A stretch of DNA of 64,000 bases from UBA11612 sp963662375 (GCA_963662375.2 CAXXRP010000010.1:310001-374000); one strand, 5' to 3'. Counted from the stretch's first letter, positions 25,555 to 35,691 are shown. Made by a program: numbers and translations. The notes: generated by a model from the letters alone, not told the origin.

Positions 25555-26741
25555 TAGATGACTCCCCGTTTCATGGGCGCGGTGGAAATGGGCGGCGGCG
25601 CGGGTATGCGCTTTGCCGCCCGTGCCCCGTTCTCGTCGCGGATCAGAGCGGTGACGACATCGGCCAGCCGACTGGCGGCGTCAGGAATGGCGGCGGCGGC
25701 AGCAGCAGTGGCGGCGCGCGTCAATGCACCGGGGTCGTCGAGAAGGCGGGTCAGTCGCTGTGCGATCGCTTCGGGCGAAGCGGCCACCTGCGACATGTGC
25801 CAGCCACCCCCCACTCCGGCGAGCGCCTTGGCGTTAGCGGTCTGGTGGTTGTCTGTGGCATGAGGGTAGGGCAACAGAAGGCTCGGTCGGCCGGCAACGC
25901 TAACTTCCGCGACGGTAGAAGCTCCGGCGCGGGCGATAAGCAGGTGGGTGTCGCGAAGAAGGTCTGGGACATTTTCGAAAAATGCTTGCAGCACCACGTG
26001 AGCCCCCACCTCATCATAGGCGGCGTGGGTCCGGTCCAATTCTTCCGGGCGGCACTGTTGAGAGAATGTGATGCGTTGCTTCAGACCTTGGGGCAGCAGC
26101 TTGAACGCTTCCGGCAGCACATCGCTGAAGATGCGCGCACCCTGACTGCCGCCAAAGATCAAAATGCGGATTGGGCCGCCCGGAACCGGCGCCTTATACG
26201 GCGTGTTCCGCACTTCTGCGATGGCGGCGCGCACAGGTAGGCCGGTGCGCGCCAATCTTGTACCTCTAGGGGCCGGGCGTGCCAGGTCAAACGAGGTGCA
26301 GACGCGGTTGACGTGCTTAGCGACGAGTCGGTTGGCGCGCCCGAGCACGGCATTTTGTTCGTGAATGACGGTGGGTATACCTAGGTTCAGTGCAGCGACG
26401 ACCGTCGGCGCGGACCCGTAGCCGCCGAAACCAGCAACCGCGGCGGGTTCCAACGCCGTGAGCAGTTTGCGCGCCTGGAAATACCCGGTGCCGAGCGCGA
26501 AGAAACCTTTGACGCGGCCAATAATACCGCGTCCGGCGATGCCCTTAGCGCTTACCGTATAGCTTTCGAGTCCGGCGAGTGTGCCACCGTAGGCGCTGCC
26601 CCGCTTGTCGCTGATGAGAGCCGGACGGTAGCCCTGGGCGATGAGTTCCTTTGCCAATGCATCCGCCGGGAACATGTGGCCGCCGGTCCCACCGGCCGCG
26701 AGTACGATAAGATTTGCAGAGCCATTACGTTCCGCCGTCAT
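25554..26741 (-). CDS. murG: Lipid II synthase MurG
   Basis: The peripheral inner-membrane glycosyltransferase that transfers GlcNAc from UDP-GlcNAc to lipid I. The first Gly-rich loop is VLAAGGTGGHMFPADALAKEL, the second is ILIFGGSQGARIFSDVLPEA, and the UDP-binding C-terminal motif is LIARAGASTVAEVSVAGRPS followed by PYPHATDNHQTANAKAL. The C-terminal tail after residue 370 is basic and Pro-rich, slightly longer than in E. coli. It overlaps ftsW by four bases. Confidence 0.96.
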   Translation of the reverse strand: MTAERNGSANLIVLAAGGTGGHMFPADALAKELIAQGYRPALISDKRGSAYGGTLAGLESYTVSAKGIAGRGIIGRVKGFFALGTGYFQARKLLTALEPAAVAGFGGYGSAPTVVAALNLGIPTVIHEQNAVLGRANRLVAKHVNRVCTSFDLARPAPRGTRLARTGLPVRAAIAEVRNTPYKAPVPGGPIRILIFGGSQGARIFSDVLPEAFKLLPQGLKQRITFSQQCRPEELDRTHAAYDEVGAHVVLQAFFENVPDLLRDTHLLIARAGASTVAEVSVAGRPSLLLPYPHATDNHQTANAKALAGVGGGWHMSQVAASPEAIAQRLTRLLDDPGALTRAATAAAAAAIPDAASRLADVVTALIRDENGARAAKRIPAPPPISTAPMKRGVI

Positions 26742-27874
26742 GAGCTAAGTCCTTCCATGTCGCGGCGGCGGCGCGTGAGGGCGAGTAACATGCCCATGCC
26801 GATGCCGAGGGCGAGCAGCGAGGAGCCGCCGTATGAGATAAAGGGGAGGGTCATACCCTTGGTAGGGACCATGTGAAGGCTGGAGGCCATATTGATCATA
26901 GCCTGCAGGCCGAACTGCACGGCAAGGCCGCCGACGGCGAGTAGTACGAACAGGTTCTCTTCGCGGGTGACCTTCAGAAGTGCGCGGACCACCATGCAGG
27001 CGAACAGCGCCACCACCAACAGGCACAGGAAAACGCCGAACTCCTCACCCGCGACGGCGAAGATGAAATCCGTGTGGGCACCGGGCAAAGCTTCCTTGAC
27101 GCGACCCTCGCCAGGGCCACGACCGAACAGGCCGCCCTGCTGAAAGGCACGCATCGCCTGTGTTACTTGATAGGTGTCGCCGGAGGACGGATCTAGGAAG
27201 CGGTCTACGCGGCTCGCCACGTGAGGAAACAGAAAGTAGGACCCGACCACAGCGCCCAGGCCGGTTACGACAAAAAGGATTACCCAGATGATTGGCAGGC
27301 CAGCGACGAAAAACTGTGCACACCATACGGCGGTGATGACCAACGTCATCCCCACGTCCGGTTGTCTGAGAAGAAGCGTTGCCGTGCAAAGCAACAAAAT
27401 CATGGCGATGAGATTGCCGGGGAAATCGTCACGCATGCGGTGTTCGGCGAACATCCAGGCTGTGACCACTGCGAAACAAGGCTTCATGAACTCTGACGGC
27501 TGAAGGGCTGGAAGAGGGCCGATATCTATCCAGCGTCGCGCACCATTGATGCTATCGCCCAAGAGAACGGTAGCAATCATAAGAAGCAGCATGATGACAA
27601 AGCCAAGTGCCGCCAGCCGGCGGACCGAGACCGCCGACAACAGGGAGACGATGAACATCACGAGGATGACCAGCGGCAAGAAGAGGGCTTGCTTGCGCAC
27701 AAAATGGAACGTGTTCGCGCCGATGCGCTCGGCGGCGGGGGGTCCTGCGGCGAGATTTAGCAGAATACCGATGGCCAGGAGCAGGCCAACCGCGGCGAGC
27801 ATCCATTTGTCCACGGTCCACCACCAGCGGCCGACCGTGCTTGTATCTAGACGGGTTAGGGTGCGTGCGTTCAT
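26738..27874 (-). CDS. ftsW: Septal peptidoglycan polymerase FtsW
   Basis: A SEDS-family glycosyltransferase that polymerises lipid II at the septum together with FtsI. Ten or so hydrophobic helices are evident, starting with WMLAAVGLLLAIGILLNLAA. Conserved SEDS blocks include the RRWIDIGPLPALQPSEFMK segment, GLFGRGPGEGRVKEALPGAH with the catalytic region, HTDFIFAVAGEEFG, and the end PFISYGGSSLLALGIGMG. The ATG at 27874 gives a four-base overlap with murD, matching the spacing used throughout the cluster; a start at 27901 is the alternative. Confidence 0.95.
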   Translation of the reverse strand: MNARTLTRLDTSTVGRWWWTVDKWMLAAVGLLLAIGILLNLAAGPPAAERIGANTFHFVRKQALFLPLVILVMFIVSLLSAVSVRRLAALGFVIMLLLMIATVLLGDSINGARRWIDIGPLPALQPSEFMKPCFAVVTAWMFAEHRMRDDFPGNLIAMILLLCTATLLLRQPDVGMTLVITAVWCAQFFVAGLPIIWVILFVVTGLGAVVGSYFLFPHVASRVDRFLDPSSGDTYQVTQAMRAFQQGGLFGRGPGEGRVKEALPGAHTDFIFAVAGEEFGVFLCLLVVALFACMVVRALLKVTREENLFVLLAVGGLAVQFGLQAMINMASSLHMVPTKGMTLPFISYGGSSLLALGIGMGMLLALTRRRRDMEGLSS

Positions 27875-29265
27875 GTCTGCGCTCTTTTTCCGTCTGGCCA
27901 ATGGCGAAGAACCTCGGCGCGGAAGAGATCGCCGCGCTCTTCGAAATTCTTAAACATGTCGAAAGAGGCACACGCGGGGGATAGCAGCACCGTGGCAGGC
28001 GCGCTGTCTCTAAGTGCGGCGACACCTGCCTCTTCAACGGCTGTTTCCAGATCTTCGTAAAGCGCGAACGGCACGTGACCCTCAAGCGCGGCGGCGATGT
28101 CGTCGGCGGATTCACCAATCAGAAAAGCTTGGCGGACGCGCGGGAAAAGCGGTTTTAACGATACTATTCCGCCCTCTTTCGCCTGGCCGCCCGCAATCCA
28201 ATAAATATTGTCGTAGCAAAGCAGCGCCTTTTCGGCGGCGTTGGCGTTCGTGGCTTTACTATCGTTGATAAAGGTGGTGTGGCCGACGGTGACCACTAGT
28301 TCCTGACGGTGCTTAAGACCAGGGAAGCTGACAATGCCGGATGTGATTGCGTCACCGGAGATACCATGCGCCAATGCCACGGCAGTTGCGGCGGCCGCGT
28401 TCTGCCAGTTGTGAGCGCCGGGAAGCGTGGGCGCCGCATTCAAATCAGTCAGCGTAATGGGGCATTGCCTAGTGGCGTCTATGAGAAGCCCGTGTTCCAC
28501 ATAAACGCCACCAGACACCGGTTGCTTCACGGAAATAGGAATGGTGGCGTGAACGCCATCGGCGGCCAGGGTGGCGCACAACGCTGCGGCGTACGTATCG
28601 TCGATTCCGATAACTGCCGTATGCGGATGGCGCTGTCCAGCGAAGATGCGCTGCTTAGCGGCGATGTAACCGTCCATGCCACCATGGCGGTCGAGATGGT
28701 CGGGGGTGATGTTAAGCAACACCGCCGTCTCGCAGGCCAGGTGTGGTACTAACTCCAGCTGATAGGACGACAGTTCCAAAACGTAAGTGCCGCCGAACCC
28801 CAATGGCTCGAGATCCAGCGCCGGAACGCCGAGGTTGCCGCCCACGGCTATTTCACGTCCGGCACAAGCGAACAGATGCGCGATTAGTGCGGTGGTGGTG
28901 GATTTACCGTTGGTTCCGGTGATGCCGATCACCGAGGCGTCCGTTTGCGATTCCAAAAGCAGATCCACATCGCAGGCAAGCCGCATGCCGGCTGCACGCG
29001 CACGCTCGGCTATGGCATGAGGTTTGGGGAATGTGTGCGGTACGCCGGGGCTCCACACGAGCGCCCGCACGTTGTCAAAATCGGGGTTGTCACCGTCGAA
29101 AGCGCTGAAGCCGCGCGCAGTGGCGCTGGCGAGTTGTGCCGCCTGATCATCCCACACGCGCACGTCAGCACCGCTCGCGCGTAAGGACTCTGCAGCGGAT
29201 TGGCCCGATTTTCCGAGCCCCATCACGACTACGCGCTCGCCGGCATAGCGGAGTGTGGGAATCAT
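27871..29265 (-). CDS. murD: UDP-N-acetylmuramoylalanine--D-glutamate ligase MurD
   Basis: The Mur ligase that adds D-Glu to UDP-MurNAc-L-Ala. The N-terminal domain begins VVVMGLGKSGQSAAESLRAS, the ATP loop is VIGITGTNGKSTTTALIAH, the central domain has LELSSYQLELVPHLA and LNITPDHLDRHG, and the C-terminal domain has FINDSKATNANAAEKAL and LLSPACASFDMFKNFEERG. The ATG at 29265 leaves eight bases after mraY; the open frame before it has no MurD similarity. Order mraY-murD-ftsW-murG is canonical. Confidence 0.96.
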   Translation of the reverse strand: MIPTLRYAGERVVVMGLGKSGQSAAESLRASGADVRVWDDQAAQLASATARGFSAFDGDNPDFDNVRALVWSPGVPHTFPKPHAIAERARAAGMRLACDVDLLLESQTDASVIGITGTNGKSTTTALIAHLFACAGREIAVGGNLGVPALDLEPLGFGGTYVLELSSYQLELVPHLACETAVLLNITPDHLDRHGGMDGYIAAKQRIFAGQRHPHTAVIGIDDTYAAALCATLAADGVHATIPISVKQPVSGGVYVEHGLLIDATRQCPITLTDLNAAPTLPGAHNWQNAAAATAVALAHGISGDAITSGIVSFPGLKHRQELVVTVGHTTFINDSKATNANAAEKALLCYDNIYWIAGGQAKEGGIVSLKPLFPRVRQAFLIGESADDIAAALEGHVPFALYEDLETAVEEAGVAALRDSAPATVLLSPACASFDMFKNFEERGDLFRAEVLRHWPDGKRAQT

Positions 29266-29273
29266 CACGCCCG

Positions 29274-30359
29274 TTACCTCAATTTCAGCGTCGCAAGCCC
29301 GGCGATGGCCAGGATGACGGCGATGATCCAAAAGCGAATGACGATGGTGGCTTCGGCCCAGCCCTTTTCCTCAAAATGATGATGCAGGGGCGCCATCTTG
29401 AAGATGCGCCGGCCGGTCAGTTTGAAGGAGATGACCTGGATGATGACCGACACCGTCTCGAGCACGAACAACCCACCAACGATCCCGAGGACAATTTCGT
29501 GTTTGGTCACAACAGCAACAGCCCCGAGCGCGCCGCCCATGGCAAGCGAGCCGGTATCGCCCATGAAGACCATGGCTGGCGGCGCATTAAACCATAGGAA
29601 ACCCAACGCTGCGCCGACGACGGCGCCGCAGAAGATGGAAAGTTCTCCGGCGCCGGGGATGTAGTGAACTTGAAGGTAGTTCGCGAAGACGATGTTACCG
29701 ATGAGGTAGGCGATGATGGTGAACACGCCGGCGGCGATCATTACGGGCACGATGGCCAGACCGTCCAAACCGTCGGTGAGGTTTACGGAATTACCTGCGC
29801 CTACTATGACAAAAACCACAAAGGGGACATAAAACACGCCAAGGTCGAACAGCACGTTTTTTAAGAACGGCAGGGCGAGTTTGCCGGACATGTCCGGCGT
29901 GCCGATGGAAGCGATCCAATACGCGGCTGCTGCCGCAACCGCAATTTCGGCGAAGAGCTTTGTCCGGCCTTTTAATCCACCGGTCGAGCGATGTGTGACT
30001 TTTAAATAGTCGTCCAGGAGTCCAATGACGCCGTAGCCGAGTGTTACAAATAGGACGATTAATACATAGCGGTTGGAGAGATCGGCCCACAGTAATGTGG
30101 CGAGCGCGATACTGAGCAACATCATCAAACCGCCCATGGTGGGGGTGCCCTGCTTGGTAAAGAGGTGGCCCTGCGGTCCGTCGTAGCGGATGGGCTGGCC
30201 GTTTTGTTGCTTCGAGCGTAACCAGTTGATGATCGCCGGACCGAACAAGAACGCGATCCCAAGCGATGTAACAACGGCGCCGCCGGCACGGAATGTCAGA
30301 TATCGGAATACGTTGAGTGCCGCAAACTGGTCGGAGAATTGGGACAGCATGTAGAACAT
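29274..30359 (-). CDS. mraY: Phospho-N-acetylmuramoyl-pentapeptide transferase MraY
   Basis: The ten-helix inner-membrane enzyme that makes lipid I from UDP-MurNAc-pentapeptide and undecaprenyl phosphate. Family blocks are KQGTPTMGGLMMLLSI, LLDDYLKVTHRSTGGLKGRT with the Asp pair of the active site, NSVNLTDGLDGLAI with the Mg-binding Asp, and PLHHHFEEKGWAEATIVIRF, the C-terminal HHH motif. Length is 361 residues, as expected. It follows murF after 23 bp. Confidence 0.97.
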   Translation of the reverse strand: MFYMLSQFSDQFAALNVFRYLTFRAGGAVVTSLGIAFLFGPAIINWLRSKQQNGQPIRYDGPQGHLFTKQGTPTMGGLMMLLSIALATLLWADLSNRYVLIVLFVTLGYGVIGLLDDYLKVTHRSTGGLKGRTKLFAEIAVAAAAAYWIASIGTPDMSGKLALPFLKNVLFDLGVFYVPFVVFVIVGAGNSVNLTDGLDGLAIVPVMIAAGVFTIIAYLIGNIVFANYLQVHYIPGAGELSIFCGAVVGAALGFLWFNAPPAMVFMGDTGSLAMGGALGAVAVVTKHEIVLGIVGGLFVLETVSVIIQVISFKLTGRRIFKMAPLHHHFEEKGWAEATIVIRFWIIAVILAIAGLATLKLR

Positions 30360-30382
30360 CGACTCTGGTTCCCTATTGTCCG

Positions 30383-31813
30383 CTAGCGGCGCGCTGGTTG
30401 AGTTTGCTCGGCGCCTCGCGCCACCACCGCGCTCACCACAATTTCCATTCGGCTGCCATGAGATCCCTTGACCGCGATGACGTCACCGGGGTGCAGAGCT
30501 TGTGCCACAACGGGAGAAAGCGCCGCGGCGTCGCGGGCATGGGCGCCGCGCATGCGTTGTGGCAGTGCGTCGTGCAGGTTCTCCATGAGGGGGCCGGAGG
30601 TGAAAACGAGATCTATGGCCGCGTCTTGCAGACTGAATGCAAGATCAGCGTGCAGCGCTGCCGCCGCCGCACCAAGCTCAAGCATGTCGCCCAGCACCAT
30701 TATGAGCCGCCCGGTCGAGCCGCCAACGGGCTGGTGCATTTGTGCCATGGTCTCAGCAAGAAGACGCACCGCGGCGGGGCTGGCATTATAGCTTTCGTCG
30801 ATGAGGACGACGGACCCGCCCGGTACTGGAATGCGGGAACGCGCGCCGCGCCCCTCCGGTGCTGCCAATTTGGCGAGAGCCGCTGCTCCCAAGTGGAGAT
30901 CGGCCCCAAGAGCTTCGATTGCCGCTAGGGCCGCGACGCTGTTCAATGCCCAGTGACGTCCGCTGACAATCATGTCGTAGGTAATGCGCCGGCCGTCGAA
31001 TTCCGCGGCCACTTGCGTGCCGTCTGGTGTCAGCGACCACGCGACCAGCCGTGTGGCGGCGTCTCCGCCGGTGCCGAAGCTGACTGCGTGTTCGCATCGA
31101 TACGCGGCCATGGCGGCGGCAAGGCGTGTGTAGTGCGGATTGTCGCGGGGTAGGATCACTGTACCGTGTGTTTCAAGCCCCGCCATGATGGCGGCCTTCT
31201 CATCGGCGATCTCGGCGACGGAGGCGAAAAACTCTAAATGCGCGGCTTCGACATTGGTGATGACTGCGACATGCGGGCGCACCAGTTTCGATAGCGACGC
31301 GATTTCTCCGGCATGGCTCATGCCGAGCTCAAATATGCCAAACTCGGTATCGGCCGGCATGCGCGCCAGGCTTAGAGGCACGCCCCAATGATTATTGAGA
31401 CTGCCTTTGCTGGCGTGAGTCGCACCTTGCACCGAGAGACTAAGTTTGAGGGTTTCCTTTGTTCCGGTTTTGCCGACGCTACCTGTGACCGCAACAATGC
31501 GCGCCTTTGAACGCGCCCGTGCGGCTTTGCCCAAATCTTGGAGCGCCGCAAACGTATCTTTAACTATTTCCAGTTTATCGTGGTAACTGTCGGAATCCTT
31601 AATAGATTCCTGCACAAGCGCGGCAGCGGCGCCACTATCGAGTGCATCGGCGGCGAACGCGTGCCCATCGAAATTAGGGCCTTTCAGCGCAACAAACAAA
31701 TCGCCTTTCTGCACCGTGCGGCTGTCGATGGACACGCCTGACGCACCCCAGGTTCCGACGTTGGTGCCGCCGGTGGCCTTGGCAACGTCGACTGATGTCC
31801 ACAGCGGCGTCAT
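30383..31813 (-). CDS. murF: UDP-N-acetylmuramoyl-tripeptide--D-alanyl-D-alanine ligase MurF
   Basis: The Mur ligase that adds the D-Ala-D-Ala made by Ddl. Blocks include VSIDSRTVQKGDLFVALKG, the ATP loop VAVTGSVGKTGTKETLKLSL, FELGMSHAGEIASLSKLVRP, TNVEAAHLEFFASVAEIA and IDESYNASPAAVRLLAETM. The P-loop reads GSVGKTGTKE, a common MurF variant. The C-terminus is slightly basic. Start overlaps the murE stop by four bases. Confidence 0.96.
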   Translation of the reverse strand: MTPLWTSVDVAKATGGTNVGTWGASGVSIDSRTVQKGDLFVALKGPNFDGHAFAADALDSGAAAALVQESIKDSDSYHDKLEIVKDTFAALQDLGKAARARSKARIVAVTGSVGKTGTKETLKLSLSVQGATHASKGSLNNHWGVPLSLARMPADTEFGIFELGMSHAGEIASLSKLVRPHVAVITNVEAAHLEFFASVAEIADEKAAIMAGLETHGTVILPRDNPHYTRLAAAMAAYRCEHAVSFGTGGDAATRLVAWSLTPDGTQVAAEFDGRRITYDMIVSGRHWALNSVAALAAIEALGADLHLGAAALAKLAAPEGRGARSRIPVPGGSVVLIDESYNASPAAVRLLAETMAQMHQPVGGSTGRLIMVLGDMLELGAAAAALHADLAFSLQDAAIDLVFTSGPLMENLHDALPQRMRGAHARDAAALSPVVAQALHPGDVIAVKGSHGSRMEIVVSAVVARGAEQTQPARR

Positions 31814-33294
31814 GAGCTTAGGCCCCCTTGGGCGAGGATCTGGCGTGCAACTTCTGCATCACTGAAGGGAATGACGGTGGTGCCAACAATTTGGCCGGTC
31901 TCATGGCCTTTACCCGCGAGCAACAGGATGTCCCCGCTGCTCAACCCTTGGATGGCTGTTGATATGGCTTCCGCCCTGTCCGCGATCTCTATGGCGTCCG
32001 GGCAGCCTTGCAGAATTTCACCGCGGATGATCGCCGGATCTTCGCCGCGTGGATTGTCGTCCGTTACGTATACTGAGTTAGCCAGTGCGGCGGCTTTGTC
32101 GCCCATCATGCGGCGCTTGCCTTTATCGCGGTCGCCGCCGCAACCGAACACAACGATAAGTTTGCCTGTCACATGCGGGCGCAATGCTCTCAGGACAGTT
32201 TCAAGGGCATCAGGGGTGTGTGCGTAGTCCACATACACAGGCGCGCCGCTGGCGGCATGAACACCGACACTCTCTAGACGGCCAGGCACGCCCTGGAGTC
32301 CCTCAAGGGCCTTTACAGCTTGCGTCGGGTCTGCGCCGCTGGCCAGCACAAGCCCAAGAGCGCACATGGCGTTGCTGACCTGGAACGTTCCGGCAAAGGG
32401 CAGGCGGGCGCGGTGAGTTTTGCCGAGTACGATAACGTCGAGTATTTGGCTGTCTGCTTCCGCGTGGACGCCAATAATTTGAACGGCCGATCCCTTACGG
32501 CCGTAGGCGAGAACCTTGTGGCCGCGCATGCGGCAAGCAGCCTCAAACGCGGCGAACTCGGGACAGTCAGCGTTCAATACGGCGACGCCGCTAGCCATCA
32601 TCACGTCGGAGAATAAGCGCATCTTGGCGGCGAGGTATGCCGCCATGGACCCGTGATAGTCGAGATGATCGCGCGAGAGTGTTGTGAATCCGGCGATGGC
32701 CAGACGGACACCGTCAATGCGAAACTGGTGCAAGCCGTGGCTGGACGCCTCCATGGCCAGATGCGTAATGCCGGTTTTGGCCATCTCAGCGAGCACGGCG
32801 TGCAAGCGCACCGGATCGGGCGTCGTCAGCCTGTCGTCAACACTCATGTCCGGGGTCAAAGCACCAAGCGTGCCCATATAGCCAGCATTGTGGCCCAGGC
32901 TAGCCCATAGCTGCTGTGTGAATTGAGCGACCGAGGTCTTTCCGTTGGTCCCAGTGACCGCGGCAACGATATCTGGCTGAGCGTTAAAGAAACGTGCGGC
33001 CATGAGTGCGAAACGGCGGCGTGGGTTGCTGTCAGTGATGAGGCGGATGGGCGCAGCTGCTGGATCAACACGCCCATCGCTCAGTTCCGTACCGGGGAGT
33101 GCCAGCACAGCCGAAGCGCCGCGCTGCACCGCTTCACTTATGTATGCACGTCCGTCCAGGTTCGTGCCGGGCAACGCCGCGAACAGAAATCCGGGCTGCA
33201 CGGCGCGGGAGTCCGCCGTGAGGCCGGTGATATCCATATCTTTCAGCGCTCGTTGGTCCATGCCAGTTTCCTCAAGCAATTCACTGAGCCGCAC
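31810..33294 (-). CDS. murE: UDP-MurNAc-L-Ala-D-Glu--meso-diaminopimelate ligase MurE
   Basis: The Mur ligase adding the third stem residue. ATP loop AAVTGTNGKTSVAQFTQQL, EASSHGLHQFRIDGV and RDHLDYHGSMAAYLAAK are conserved. YVTDDNPRGEDP contains the DNPR motif that selects meso-diaminopimelate instead of lysine, so the cell wall is the Gram-negative A1-gamma type. The GTG at 33294 gives the usual MurE opening VRLSELL and overlaps ftsI by 14 bp. Two other in-frame GTGs at 33306 and 33309 are possible. The longer open frame upstream is the shadow of ftsI. Confidence 0.95.
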   Translation of the reverse strand: MRLSELLEETGMDQRALKDMDITGLTADSRAVQPGFLFAALPGTNLDGRAYISEAVQRGASAVLALPGTELSDGRVDPAAAPIRLITDSNPRRRFALMAARFFNAQPDIVAAVTGTNGKTSVAQFTQQLWASLGHNAGYMGTLGALTPDMSVDDRLTTPDPVRLHAVLAEMAKTGITHLAMEASSHGLHQFRIDGVRLAIAGFTTLSRDHLDYHGSMAAYLAAKMRLFSDVMMASGVAVLNADCPEFAAFEAACRMRGHKVLAYGRKGSAVQIIGVHAEADSQILDVIVLGKTHRARLPFAGTFQVSNAMCALGLVLASGADPTQAVKALEGLQGVPGRLESVGVHAASGAPVYVDYAHTPDALETVLRALRPHVTGKLIVVFGCGGDRDKGKRRMMGDKAAALANSVYVTDDNPRGEDPAIIRGEILQGCPDAIEIADRAEAISTAIQGLSSGDILLLAGKGHETGQIVGTTVIPFSDAEVARQILAQGGLSS

Positions 33295-35203
33295 TGCGGC
33301 CCCCACCACCTTGCTTTTCCTGCACGCCAAAAAGGCTGCCGGGTCTGCCGGCGCCCGGATTAGCGGAGACAGGATCGGGCGGTAGATAGAAGCCCACCGT
33401 CTCGGCGTCTGCAGCCGCGCCGGGCGCCGTGAAATTCGCAAACTGCAACCGCGCGTCGGGATGATTGCCGCTGCCGTAGACCTGAAGCAGTGCCGCCAAT
33501 GGTTGGAAATTCTCGGCGTGACCCATCGGATAAACACCGAGTAGCGGCGCGACGTTCGCGATAACGTTTCCGGCCGTGGGCGCGGCATTCCATCCAGCGG
33601 TCGCGAAATTGTATGTCTCTTCGATACCCTGAGGCTCATCGAGCATGATAATTACCGCGTACCGCGGCCGATCGATGGGGAACGCCGCGACGAATGACGT
33701 GCGGCGCGCTGACTGAACATAGTTGCCGTACTGCGATACTTTTTCCGCGGAGCCGGTCTTTCCGCCAACGACGTAGCCCTTTACATCGGCTTTTTTTGCG
33801 CCTTCCAGAACCACAAGTCGCATGAGCGCGCGCATGATTCCGGACGTGCGTTTTGAGATTACGCGCCGACCATCCACCGGATTGCCGCCGGTTCGCCGGA
33901 CAATGGTTGGTGGGTAAAGCGTGCCGCCATTGACAAGTGCGCTGACAGCGGAGACGACGTGAACCGGTGTGACGGAAATCCCGTAACCGTACGCAACGTT
34001 CATGATGTTGGACTCGCGCCAGACCGAGGGATAGTTGGGGCTGCCCACTTCCGGCAATTCCAAGTGCAGGGGCGACATCAAGCCGAACTTTGAGAGATAG
34101 TCCTTCTGAACCTCAGCGCCGAAGTCGATAGCCATCTTCGCCGCGCCGATGTTAGAGGAATGAATCAAAATTTCTGGAATCGTCAGCCAGCGCTTCTGGC
34201 CGCCGCGATAGTCGTTGATGGTGTAGCGACCAATGGATATGGGTTCGCGGGCATCGTGGAACGTGTCGAGCCGCGCCGATCCGGTCTCTAGGGCCGTAGC
34301 CGTGGTGAACAATTTGAACGTCGAGCCCATCTCATAGAGTCCAAGCGTCGCGCGGTTGAAGCGTGCGTCAGCCGAAGCCTGGCCCATGGATTTCGGATCG
34401 TAATCGGGAAGGGAAACCAGCGCGAGAATCTCACCGTTGCTGACGTCCATCACTACGCCGCTACCCGCTTTGGCTTGAAACTTGGCTATGCCTGCGGCGA
34501 GAGTTTTGCGCACTGCATGCTGAACCCGCGCATCTAGCGACAGCGCCAAAGGTTTGCGTCCATCGGTGAGAAGCTCATCAAAGGTTCGTTCGATACCGGC
34601 GATGCCATGATTGTCGGGGTCAGTGTTTCCGAGAACGTGTGCGAGCAACGCACCCTGCGGATACACACGGCTTTCCGAGTCTTCGAAATACACGCCGGGA
34701 ATGCCCAGGCGGTTGACGTCCATTTGCTCGGTTGGTGTTAAATTGCGGCGCAGATATATGAAACGCTGACCTGAGCTCAGGCGCTTAATGACGTCGCCGT
34801 AGACGAGGTCGGGCAGGGTTGCTGTGAGTTTGTCCGTCGCCTCTTTGACATCCAATACGAGACTGGAGTCAGCGTAGAGGTTAACCGTGGGGACGTTGGT
34901 GGCGACGACGACACCGTTGCGATCAGTGATGTTGGCGCGATTGAACGGCGGCGGCGCTTCCTGCACAGCGGTAACGGGAAGAATTGGGTTTGAGTCCAGC
35001 ACCATGAGATCCACTAGCCGCGCGCCGATCATGGTGAATGCCAATCCGAAGAGGCTAGCGGTGACGATCAATCGCATGCGACCGGTCTCGACAGCGTGCG
35101 CCGCCGTGCCCGGAATATGCACCTTGAGCTCGCGGTGGGGCTTGAGCTCTTCACCAGGGTATAGAAAGGGCCTGCGGCCCGAGGGTCGGACAACGCGCAT
35201 CAT
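33281..35203 (-). CDS. ftsI: Septal transpeptidase FtsI (PBP3)
   Basis: The class B penicillin-binding protein that cross-links septal peptidoglycan, working with FtsW. One N-terminal transmembrane helix (RLIVTASLFGLAFTMIGARL) is followed by the pedestal domain (NITDRNGVVVATNVPTVNLY) and the transpeptidase with all three motifs: YEMGSTFKLF (SxxK), ILIHSSNIGAAKM (SxN) and VGGKTGSAEKVSQYG (KTG). At 640 residues it is longer than E. coli FtsI, the extra being a Pro/Gly-rich C-terminal tail. It overlaps ftsL by four bases. Confidence 0.96.
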   Translation of the reverse strand: MMRVVRPSGRRPFLYPGEELKPHRELKVHIPGTAAHAVETGRMRLIVTASLFGLAFTMIGARLVDLMVLDSNPILPVTAVQEAPPPFNRANITDRNGVVVATNVPTVNLYADSSLVLDVKEATDKLTATLPDLVYGDVIKRLSSGQRFIYLRRNLTPTEQMDVNRLGIPGVYFEDSESRVYPQGALLAHVLGNTDPDNHGIAGIERTFDELLTDGRKPLALSLDARVQHAVRKTLAAGIAKFQAKAGSGVVMDVSNGEILALVSLPDYDPKSMGQASADARFNRATLGLYEMGSTFKLFTTATALETGSARLDTFHDAREPISIGRYTINDYRGGQKRWLTIPEILIHSSNIGAAKMAIDFGAEVQKDYLSKFGLMSPLHLELPEVGSPNYPSVWRESNIMNVAYGYGISVTPVHVVSAVSALVNGGTLYPPTIVRRTGGNPVDGRRVISKRTSGIMRALMRLVVLEGAKKADVKGYVVGGKTGSAEKVSQYGNYVQSARRTSFVAAFPIDRPRYAVIIMLDEPQGIEETYNFATAGWNAAPTAGNVIANVAPLLGVYPMGHAENFQPLAALLQVYGSGNHPDARLQFANFTAPGAAADAETVGFYLPPDPVSANPGAGRPGSLFGVQEKQGGGGRSAAQ

Positions 35204-35691
35204 GGCGTGCCTCCAGACCTGTATGTTGCTTTTGCACGAGTCGGTATCAGGTAGCGCTGAATGCGGGCAAAAAGTACCGGGCCGACGCTGAGGTGTTGTG
35301 TCGCGGTGAGGGCGGCAGGCTGTGGAGATGCCGCGCGCTCCTTCACTGGATCTTGCGTCAAAGATTGCGTCGACAGCGCTGTGTCGTTCTTCTGATCCTT
35401 CTGTGGGGGCAAGAGACCTTCGCGAAACGGTAGGGCGGACATGGTCTTAATGTGAACCGCCGAGGATTGAATAAAACCGAGATGTTCAGCCGATAGGCGA
35501 CGCAACCGCTCAGGATCGTTGAAGTACGCCCATTCCGCCTCCAGAACGCGAACCGCATCCTGATTGCGTTCGATCTGTTCTTTCTTGGCGACCAGTTCCT
35601 CGTTCAGCGCCTGCACCTTGTATTTCAACATAAACATGGACACGCTAACGGCTACAGTTAAGACGATCCACATGAGTGCAGATGATTTCAT
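35200..35691 (-). CDS. ftsL: Cell division protein FtsL
   Basis: A small bitopic divisome protein. The N-terminal transmembrane helix is ALMWIVLTVAVSVSMFML; it is followed by a coiled coil (VQALNEELVAKKEQIERNQ, VRVLEAEWAYFNDPERLRRL) and by LSAEHLGF, the usual FtsL end of the periplasmic helix in alphaproteobacteria. The remaining 85 residues are polar and probably disordered. It makes a complex with FtsB and FtsQ. Identity rests on topology and on its place between rsmH and ftsI, with four-base overlaps on both sides. Confidence 0.9.
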   Translation of the reverse strand: MKSSALMWIVLTVAVSVSMFMLKYKVQALNEELVAKKEQIERNQDAVRVLEAEWAYFNDPERLRRLSAEHLGFIQSSAVHIKTMSALPFREGLLPPQKDQKNDTALSTQSLTQDPVKERAASPQPAALTATQHLSVGPVLFARIQRYLIPTRAKATYRSGGTP